Source: an uncultured Halomicronema sp. (GTDB lineage: Bacteria; Cyanobacteriota; Cyanobacteriia; Phormidesmidales; Phormidesmidaceae). From it: a stretch of 6,666 bases of DNA. The notes below the pieces were generated by a model that had not been told where the DNA came from, searched no databases, and was given only the letters and a program-made list of their open reading frames with translations. The DNA is taken from the NCBI GenBank assembly GCA_937897665.1, contig CALCPB010000531.1:1-6666 (forward strand), given 5' to 3'. This document shows positions 1 through 4,816 of the stretch, one piece after another; position 1 is the first letter of the stretch; every line of letters begins with the position of its first letter. The translations under genes and the position numbers were made by a program.

Positions 1-17
1 ATTTTGCATTGACGGAC

Positions 18-51
18 CCCTAGGCAACCTGTGTCACCTTTTTGCCTAGGG
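18..51 (-). terminator. Hairpin overlapping the end of the DUF4079 gene, possible weak terminator
   Basis: Bases 18-27 (CCCTAGGCAA) and 42-51 (TTGCCTAGGG) form a perfect 10-bp inverted repeat with a 14-base loop. The TAG stop codon of the minus-strand DUF4079 gene (46-48) lies inside one arm. Read on the minus strand, the stem is not followed by a run of U, so it is not a canonical intrinsic terminator. Read on the plus strand it is followed by CAGATATTTTT. It could act as a 3'-end stabilising stem, a weak terminator or a protein-binding dyad. Confidence 0.45.
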
Positions 52-513
52 CAGATATTTTTGCACCACTACCCAGCCCGTCCAAGAAACGAGCGCTAAA
101 GCCAGCATCAACAGACCATTAATGCTGAGATGCAGCGATCGCGCCCAAGGTGTGTTGGGATTATTAATTTGAGTGGCTGACCAAGCGGATGTCAGCGTTA
201 GGCCAACAACCGTTAAACCCATGATCAGATGGGGTGAATGGCCTAGACTGCCAAAATGGCCCAAGGTGCCTACGACTCCGATCGCCAGTAACAGCAATAC
301 TGTCAGCGTCAGCAGTATCCCCAATCCCACATGGAGGCGGCGCAAACTTAACCACAGTTGCGGCGGTGCTGCGATCGCGGGCACCGTTTCCCCCTGCAGC
401 CGCTGGTATCGCATCCAGCCGCCGAGGGTCGCCAAGCACACAAACAGCAACACGGTCAGCCCCATTGACCAAGCCGCAATTTTCCATAACCAAATGAAAG
501 AGGGTAGATCCAC
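46..513 (-). CDS. DUF4079 family four-helix membrane protein
   Basis: This 155-residue protein is very hydrophobic, with four likely membrane helices at about residues 12-33, 62-84, 93-112 and 127-150. I recognise the pattern as the DUF4079 family of cyanobacteria and plastid-bearing organisms, whose function is not established. Histidines sit at the ends of helices 2, 3 and 4 (H61 in RRLHVG, H92 and H95 in GHSPHL, H128 in SLHLS), a layout that would allow heme or metal binding, but this is inference. The start is GTG at 511-513, chosen because the N-terminus MDLPSFIWLW is typical of the family. No Shine-Dalgarno sequence precedes it, and it lies 18 bases after the pentapeptide-repeat gene and in the same frame, so it probably depends on upstream translation. 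The next in-frame ATG (Met17) would cut into the first helix. Confidence 0.85.
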   Translation of the reverse strand: MDLPSFIWLWKIAAWSMGLTVLLFVCLATLGGWMRYQRLQGETVPAIAAPPQLWLSLRRLHVGLGILLTLTVLLLLAIGVVGTLGHFGSLGHSPHLIMGLTVVGLTLTSAWSATQINNPNTPWARSLHLSINGLLMLALALVSWTGWVVVQKYLP

Positions 514-531
514 AACGCGTTGGTGCTGCGA

Positions 532-1161
532 CTAATTCTGCAAGGCTTCTAGAATACCACCGGTCACGACTGCACCATCGAGACAGGCCCCCTCCCAGAC
601 GGCACCGTCTCCCTCAGCACAGACGAGATTCGCCTCGGTCAAGTTAGCCCCCCGCAAAATCGCGCCGGAGAGATTGACCTCTTCTAAATTGGCCTTAGAG
701 AGGTTAGCGCCCGATAAATTGGCATGGCTGAAATCGGCTTGCTGTAGATTAGTGCCGCTCAGGTTAGCTCCGCGTAAATCAGCCCCGCGAAAGTCGGTAC
801 TGCTCAGATCGGTCTGACTAAACATCGCACCCGCCATAAAAGCACCGGCGAAGCTGGTTTGGTGGAACTGGGCTTCAATAAAAACGCAGCCCTGCAGTTC
901 GGCATTACGGAAATCGGCCTCTCGCAGGTCAGCCCCCCCCAAGTTGGCCCCCCGCAGGTTACTTCTGAGGTTGCTGTGTTGCAGGTTAGCCCCGGCCAAA
1001 TTAGCCCCGGCCAGATTGGCCTTGGCGAAATCGACGGTGGCTAATTGGGCTCCTGACAGGTCAACGCCCGGTAGGTTGACAGCTTTCAGTGTCTGGTATT
1101 GGCCGTTGCGAATTGCCGCGATATCGAGGCTAGATGGAGTCAGTTCGGGAGAGGCATTCAT
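532..1161 (-). CDS. Pentapeptide-repeat protein
   Basis: The protein has 209 residues. A non-repeated N-terminus of about 27 residues is followed by roughly 36 units of the A(N/D)Lxx type, running from residue 28 to about 204. The central Leu/Phe recurs every five residues (30, 35, 40 ... 65, then 69, 74 ... 204). Such repeats are known to fold into a right-handed four-sided beta helix, here of about nine turns. There is no signal peptide or membrane helix, so a cytosolic protein is expected. The last three or four units are degenerate. One unit near residues 66-69 is a residue short, which shifts the repeat register once. The ATG at 1159-1161 overlaps the stop of the upstream DICT gene as ATGA, with no Shine-Dalgarno, pointing to translational coupling. 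The molecular role is unknown, since members of this superfamily do many things, including gyrase protection and scaffolding. Confidence 0.92.
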   Translation of the reverse strand: MNASPELTPSSLDIAAIRNGQYQTLKAVNLPGVDLSGAQLATVDFAKANLAGANLAGANLQHSNLRSNLRGANLGGADLREADFRNAELQGCVFIEAQFHQTSFAGAFMAGAMFSQTDLSSTDFRGADLRGANLSGTNLQQADFSHANLSGANLSKANLEEVNLSGAILRGANLTEANLVCAEGDGAVWEGACLDGAVVTGGILEALQN

Positions 1162-2570
1162 GAGGCAATGTCTGAGCTAGCGCTTTTAGGGGAGGAAGAT
1201 TCTTCGAGCCAGACCTTGGGCAGTTGACTGGGACGGGCAGGCAGTTGCATCATGCCAATTTCGGTCAGCCGCACCACTGTGGTTAAATGCTCCAACAAGG
1301 TGGGGTCAAAGCGAGTACCGCTGTGCTGATGACATTTTTCGAGGGCATCTCCCAGGGCCAGCGCGGGTCGATTTCCTCGCGACTGGGTAAGTTCTTGAAA
1401 ATGGGCCGAGAGTCGCAAAACGCGCGACTCCAGCGGAATCGCTTCACCGCGGAGACCGTCAGGCCGACCACTCCCATCCCAGTTTTCTAGCTGATGGTTG
1501 ATGATCTCTCGCACGGGTTCTAGTTCAGCCATCGCGGTGAGCAGCTGGGCGCCGAGGTAAGCGCGATTGTTCCACGTCACCAAGTCGGACTCTCTTAACT
1601 GGCTGGCGGGCCGCTCAAATACATCAATAGGAGCTTCGGCCAGGCCAATGCGAAACAGCAGCCCGGCCAGGCGTAACCGCCGTAAACTGAGCGTGGGCAA
1701 GTCCAAAATTTGCCCGAGAGTTTCGGCGAGGGCCGCAACCTGTAAAGAGGCGAGGGGATTGTCGCGATCGCGCTCATCAACTCGCTGAGCCATCCGCAGA
1801 AACGCCTGCAGCTTGTTGGCAGTCAAATTGCGATTGATCCGCAGGGCATGACCTTCTAATTCCCACAGTTCACGGGCTTGCCGGCTGGCCGTGATCAAAT
1901 GCTCTTGACTGTCCTGCAGGTAATTGACGATGCGCGAGACGACGCTGGTGAGATCAACCGGCGCGGTGCTGGGAGCCGCACTCATGCGGTTCTGCATTTC
2001 GTGGAGGCGATCTGCCAGACCCTCATCGTAGGGGCGCAGACGCTCAATCAAAATGGTGGCGGCAGCTTCTACAGCCGCGCGATCGAAGGTCCACAGGCCA
2101 TAAAATTTACGCTCAACGTCACTACGCGGCTGATTGTCGGCCTGATATTCCTCTGCCGATAGCTCATGGCACAACACCATCGCCGTGTAGCCCGGAGCCA
2201 CAATGATCAAATTCCACTCATTGACCAAGCTATCGTCGGGGTCTAGCTCAAGCAGAGAGACGTTAGGCAGTTGCCCGGTTGGATGGGTCTCAAAGCCACT
2301 ATCGGCACAGGCCGAAACAGCGACATGTTCAGACTGCTGGGCGATGTCTAAGTAGCGGTCAGCTTCTTGCAGATACCACTTACCTTCTTGAAAGGTCACC
2401 AATACCAGCGGCTGCTGGTCAGCATGCTCGGCAGTACTTTTGAGAATATGGTCTTCTAACGCATGGCAGAGCGCAATCAGCGTGTTTTTAAAGTAAACGC
2501 GATAGCTAGAGGGCAACTGCCCAGCGGGTAATGCGGCCTTCAGTTGATTAAGTGTAGATTCTGAGTCCAT
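1158..2570 (-). CDS. DICT sensory domain protein with degenerate HD-GYP-like C-terminus
   Basis: The protein has 470 residues, no signal peptide and no membrane helix. Residues about 20-190 resemble the DICT domain, a predicted sensory module found with diguanylate cyclases and two-component proteins. A helical linker (about 205-265) leads to residues about 270-430, which follow the HD-GYP phosphodiesterase layout: LAGLLFRIG (301-309), NHQLENWDGSGRP (358-370), IPLESRVLRLSAHFQELTQSR (378-398) and GTRFDP (418-423). The metal ligands are mostly gone: the HD pair is replaced by F306-R307, the HHE motif reads QLE, the later Asp is H390, and GYP reads GRP. So it is probably not a cyclic-di-GMP hydrolase but a binding or regulatory domain. 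The last 30 residues are low in structure and Ser-rich. It is the first gene of the left operon, and its stop overlaps the start of the pentapeptide-repeat gene. GGG directly before the ATG is a poor ribosome site. Confidence 0.82.
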   Translation of the reverse strand: MDSESTLNQLKAALPAGQLPSSYRVYFKNTLIALCHALEDHILKSTAEHADQQPLVLVTFQEGKWYLQEADRYLDIAQQSEHVAVSACADSGFETHPTGQLPNVSLLELDPDDSLVNEWNLIIVAPGYTAMVLCHELSAEEYQADNQPRSDVERKFYGLWTFDRAAVEAAATILIERLRPYDEGLADRLHEMQNRMSAAPSTAPVDLTSVVSRIVNYLQDSQEHLITASRQARELWELEGHALRINRNLTANKLQAFLRMAQRVDERDRDNPLASLQVAALAETLGQILDLPTLSLRRLRLAGLLFRIGLAEAPIDVFERPASQLRESDLVTWNNRAYLGAQLLTAMAELEPVREIINHQLENWDGSGRPDGLRGEAIPLESRVLRLSAHFQELTQSRGNRPALALGDALEKCHQHSGTRFDPTLLEHLTTVVRLTEIGMMQLPARPSQLPKVWLEESSSPKSASSDIAS

Positions 2571-2733
2571 CCCAATTTATGCCGCATGGTTAAAACGTGA
2601 GTGATCGACGTCATTAGTCCTAAGCAACGGTGTCGCTTACCGTTTTCACTCATGACATTGTACTGGAAAGCGGTTTTCCCTCGGTTGCTCTATTACTGAT
2701 GAGTAACAAGCCGCCTGACTCGCCGCGCCTCAC
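2571..2733. other. Intergenic region upstream of the DICT operon
   Basis: These 163 bases lie between two minus-strand genes and should hold the promoter of the DICT operon. A possible minus-strand -10 box TACAAT is at 2657-2662, but I find no good -35 box 16-18 bases upstream, so the call is weak. Three small dyads are visible: TGAGTG (2598-2603) with CACTCA (2647-2652), enclosing AACGGT (2626-2631) with ACCGTT (2639-2644), and TTACT (2693-2697) with AGTAA (2702-2706). No clear terminator for the upstream DUF2993 gene and no convincing ORF are seen. Confidence 0.4.
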
Positions 2734-3504
2734 TTAAGCGGCAACCTTAGCCGCAGCTCGCCTGGGGAAGTCAGTGATATTAGCCACGCCGTAGAGGGTC
2801 AGCTGCTGGTTACGGAGGCGGAGCTGGTCAACCCGTAGTTGCATCCCGTCTAAGGCAAATTTATCTAGGTCAAGCAGGTCGTTGAGATGACCAACCAGCG
2901 CTTTGCTCAGCTCTAGCCCCTCGGCAACGTCACCGTAATCGACCTGAACGAACTGAATCTTGCGCCGGTCTTTCACTTCCACTTGCGTCGTGAAGTTGAC
3001 GGCGGTCGGTTCACTGGCTGCGCCTACACGAACCTGACTTTGAAACCGCAGCGAGCCGTTGCCTTCAACTTCGAGCTGGGTCTCGTCAAAGTGCAGCGGT
3101 TGGCCCTCAAAGGTGAGTTGCTGCAGCTTCTCAATCAAAAAGGGTGTATTAAAAGACGCGTTCAGGTCGGCTTCACTCAGAACGATGCGCATATTGGCCT
3201 GGGTTGACTGCTTGAGCTTCACTTGGCCTCTAAAAATCGCCCCAAAATCGATGGAAACCGACTGCACGTAAAATTCCATCGACTGCACGCGCAAGCCGCT
3301 ATACATCAACAGGCCCTTACCCATAAAGTCAAATCCATCGACGCTGCCCTGCAGGAGCTTGGCCACTGGCTCGGCCCGCACAATCGCCTCTAGCTTCTCT
3401 GTCTGCTTAAAGAGCGCGGAAATAGCGGTGGTTACAGCTCGGCTGACGACGCGATCGCCACTTTGACCAGGAACGGGCAAGTTACCAAACACGATTGATG
3501 TCAT
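2734..3504 (-). CDS. DUF2993 (LmeA-like) family protein
   Basis: This 256-residue protein matches the DUF2993 family by overall pattern: an N-terminal amphipathic stretch with RAVTTAISALFKQTEKLEAIVRAEP (read from about residue 22 to 46), then alternating beta strands with phrases such as GLRVQSMEFYVQSVSIDFGAI (about 71-91), LSEADLNASFNTPFL (about 109-123) and a final strand QQLTLYGVANITDF. The family includes mycobacterial LmeA, a lipid-binding cell-envelope protein, so lipid binding or membrane association is a reasonable guess. Unlike LmeA, this protein shows no signal peptide or membrane helix, so it is predicted to be cytosolic or peripherally bound. The ATG at 3502-3504 follows AAGGCGAG, which gives a usable ribosome site, and a sigma-70-like promoter lies just upstream. 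It is spaced 163 and 237 bases from its neighbours, so it is probably a single-gene unit. Its function is unknown. Confidence 0.82.
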   Translation of the reverse strand: MTSIVFGNLPVPGQSGDRVVSRAVTTAISALFKQTEKLEAIVRAEPVAKLLQGSVDGFDFMGKGLLMYSGLRVQSMEFYVQSVSIDFGAIFRGQVKLKQSTQANMRIVLSEADLNASFNTPFLIEKLQQLTFEGQPLHFDETQLEVEGNGSLRFQSQVRVGAASEPTAVNFTTQVEVKDRRKIQFVQVDYGDVAEGLELSKALVGHLNDLLDLDKFALDGMQLRVDQLRLRNQQLTLYGVANITDFPRRAAAKVAA

Positions 3505-3524
3505 CTCGCCTTAAAGGAATAAAA

Positions 3525-3553
3525 AGCATAGCTACATTGTAACTATTTGTAAA
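3525..3553 (-). promoter_or_regulatory. Candidate sigma-70-type promoter of the DUF2993 gene
   Basis: On the minus strand TTTACA (3548-3553) is followed after exactly 17 bases by TATGCT (3525-3530). These match the bacterial -35 and -10 consensus at 5/6 and 4/6 positions. The predicted start of transcription would be near 3518, leaving a leader of about 14 bases with AAGG upstream of the ATG. The surrounding stretch is AT-rich compared with the coding sequence. Confidence 0.5.
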
Positions 3554-3741
3554 AAGATATTGCGTTTCCTGTAAATAAAAATCCTATGGCCAACATAAAT
3601 GATCAGTATCACTACTGTCGCAACATCGCAGCTTTCCTTTGCCACACTAGCTCAATTCCGCCAGCCTTTGGTGATTAAAGCTCCGGGCTAGCGGTTTTAG
3701 CCATCTCCCTGGACATAATTCAGGACGCTTGGGCGGCAGCG
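3554..3741. other. Intergenic remainder between DUF3120 and DUF2993 genes
   Basis: No convincing gene is present. A 30-codon plus-strand ORF (3586-3678) has no ribosome site and no recognisable composition. A short stem, GGCTA (3686-3690) with TAGCC (3698-3702), lies 40-56 bases beyond the stop of the minus-strand DUF3120 gene. It might contribute to its 3' end, but it is short and has no U-run. Confidence 0.35.
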
Positions 3742-4497
3742 TTAGAAAGCGGCCAGAGCCACAAACAAGCTATCCACTAGCAAGGTGCCCAGTAGGGTGC
3801 CGCTAAAGACCCAATGGTGACGCTGGGGCGATCGCCAGGTCTGCCAGGCCAAAATCAACAGGCCGCTGGCCGCCACGATCGCCGTCACGGCACCCTCACG
3901 GGTCTGCACCTGGGCAAAGCCCGCTTGCACAATCCCTAACGATTGGGCCGGTGGCGACACCATCAGTTGACGCCAATAGGGCATCAGATTGAGCCGATAG
4001 AAATAAAGGTCAGTGATCGCCGTGCCCAGCAGCGAGCCCAGATAAAAGCAATGGCCCACCTTGCCCCAGCCGCGATGTAGGCCCCAGAGGGCGATCGGCA
4101 GACCAATCGATTCAATGGGCAGATGCCACAGCGGCTCCCAGCGAAACCAGCCCCAATAGATCGCCCCGGCGAGCCAGCTCCAGCTCAGCCCCAGCAGCAA
4201 ATCCCCTAAAAACTCAGTTTGCGGATGACGCGATAGGCGGATACTGCTCCAGAGCCAAATGCCCGTCAGGGCCACACTGATCCACGGCACGGTTCTGACT
4301 AGAGGCGCTTCAAAAAAAACGGGTACTGAAACTAACAAAATCCCCAGCGTGGCACCAATCCACGGAGATTGGGGATTAAGTAGCAGCGTCTTGCTAAAGA
4401 TCGCGGTTTGTTTAGTAGCAAAAGCGGCAAAAGCAGAATTTTCTTTGAGACTATCGATCAAGGTTAGATGCCCGTCGGGAGAATTGGAATCGTTCAT
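3742..4497 (-). CDS. DUF3120 family integral membrane protein
   Basis: This 251-residue protein has a polar N-terminal extension of about 44 residues, then about seven hydrophobic segments (about 46-65, 70-86, 97-117, 122-141, 148-168, 202-219 and 228-250). Recognisable DUF3120 stretches are VSVPVFFEAPLVRTVPW (56-72), GDLLLGLSWSWLAGAIYWGW (98-117), HLPIESIGLPIALWGL (125-140), GWGKVGHCFYLGSLLGTAIT (143-162) and YWRQLM (174-179). The family is known from cyanobacteria and has no assigned function. The conserved charged or polar residues inside the membrane part (E63, D99, E129, D163) suggest transport or enzyme activity rather than a structural role, but this is inference. The N-terminal extension may be variable, and the ATG at 4495-4497 is the obvious start. 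The gene is transcribed divergently from the chelatase-like gene and shares its 319-base control region. Confidence 0.85.
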   Translation of the reverse strand: MNDSNSPDGHLTLIDSLKENSAFAAFATKQTAIFSKTLLLNPQSPWIGATLGILLVSVPVFFEAPLVRTVPWISVALTGIWLWSSIRLSRHPQTEFLGDLLLGLSWSWLAGAIYWGWFRWEPLWHLPIESIGLPIALWGLHRGWGKVGHCFYLGSLLGTAITDLYFYRLNLMPYWRQLMVSPPAQSLGIVQAGFAQVQTREGAVTAIVAASGLLILAWQTWRSPQRHHWVFSGTLLGTLLVDSLFVALAAF

Positions 4498-4502
4498 TCG
4501 AG

Positions 4503-4523
4503 AAACGCCTTTTCGTTGCGTTT
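4503..4523 (-). promoter_or_regulatory. Stem-loop in the leader of the DUF3120 gene
   Basis: AAACGC (4503-4508) and GCGTTT (4518-4523) form a 6-bp stem with a 9-base loop, ending 5 bases before the DUF3120 start codon. On the minus strand the only Shine-Dalgarno-like sequence (AAAAGG) sits at the junction of loop and 3' arm, so the stem could limit ribosome access. Read on the plus strand, the stem is followed by TT and then A, so it is a weak terminator at best. Confidence 0.35.
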
Positions 4524-4718
4524 TTAGAAGCTGTACTACGAGTTATCTCTAACTTTTGCTAAAGATTGTTGCGGGCCAAAAAAGAGCCAAATGTCTAAAT
4601 ACGGCTTTTATGTTTGGGAGTAGCTAATGACGCTAGATTGAGTCACAGAGGCCAGGGTGCTGACTCGTCAAGAAGCCTTTGAGTTCTGGCTAGGCGGGCT
4701 TAAGAATATCCTAAGCCT

Positions 4719-4737
4719 CATCCCCCTAGGGGGGATG
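4719..4737 (+). promoter_or_regulatory. Strong GC dyad upstream of the chelatase-like gene, candidate operator
   Basis: CATCCCCC (4719-4726) and GGGGGATG (4730-4737) are perfect 8-base complements with a 3-base centre. CTAA (4711-4714) and TTAG (4738-4741) extend the symmetry with a 4-base bulge on one side. If TATAAA at 4744-4749 is the -10 box, the -35 position (4721-4726) falls inside the dyad and reads TCCCCC, so no sigma-70 -35 box is present. This arrangement is expected of an operator or activator site. If transcription starts further upstream, it would instead be an RNA hairpin in the leader. Confidence 0.45.
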
Positions 4738-4743
4738 TTAGCG

Positions 4744-4749
4744 TATAAA
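4744..4749 (+). promoter_or_regulatory. Candidate -10 box of the chelatase-like gene
   Basis: TATAAA matches five of six bases of the -10 consensus and lies 67 bases upstream of the TTG start. It has no matching -35 hexamer, because the GC dyad occupies that place, so activator-dependent transcription is an inference. The leader would be about 60 bases. Confidence 0.35.
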
Positions 4750-4805
4750 AGGAGAGCTCGCAGGCGATTCCTAGAATGTCTGTTAAAGTCTCCCCAAAAG
4801 TCATC

Positions 4806-4810
4806 GAGGA
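4806..4810 (+). promoter_or_regulatory. Ribosome binding site that selects the TTG start
   Basis: GAGGA lies 6 bases before TTG at 4817-4819, a good distance for initiation. No in-frame ATG or GTG occurs between the upstream in-frame stop (TAA at 4784-4786) and the conserved VAVLLMGYG segment, so this site decides the start. Confidence 0.65.
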
Positions 4811-4816
4811 AAAGTT

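Larger units (their letters stand above)
4498..4816. other. Divergent control region between DUF3120 and chelatase-like genes
   Basis: These 319 bases hold no convincing gene. They contain a stem-loop right before the DUF3120 start (4503-4523), AT-rich sequence from 4540 to 4620 likely to hold minus-strand promoter elements, a 6-bp inverted repeat GAGTCA/TGACTC (4640-4645 and 4661-4666), a strong GC dyad (4719-4737), a TATAAA box (4744-4749), and the ribosome site of the TTG-start gene (4806-4810). I looked for the cobalamin riboswitch B12 box and did not find it. No other riboswitch class was recognised. Confidence 0.6.

Noticed and set aside
859..1180. Plus-strand ORFs opposite the pentapeptide-repeat gene with regular-looking repeats
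   Set aside because: The repeats in these frames simply mirror the pentapeptide codon repeats on the minus strand.
3586..3678. 30-codon plus-strand ORF between DUF3120 and DUF2993 genes
   Set aside because: It has no Shine-Dalgarno, promoter or recognisable motif, and its length is within chance expectation for an AT-rich intergenic stretch.
4498..4816. Possible cobalamin or metal riboswitch ahead of the chelatase-like gene
   Set aside because: The leader has dyads, but I could not find the B12 box or another conserved riboswitch core. A covariance-model scan would be decisive.
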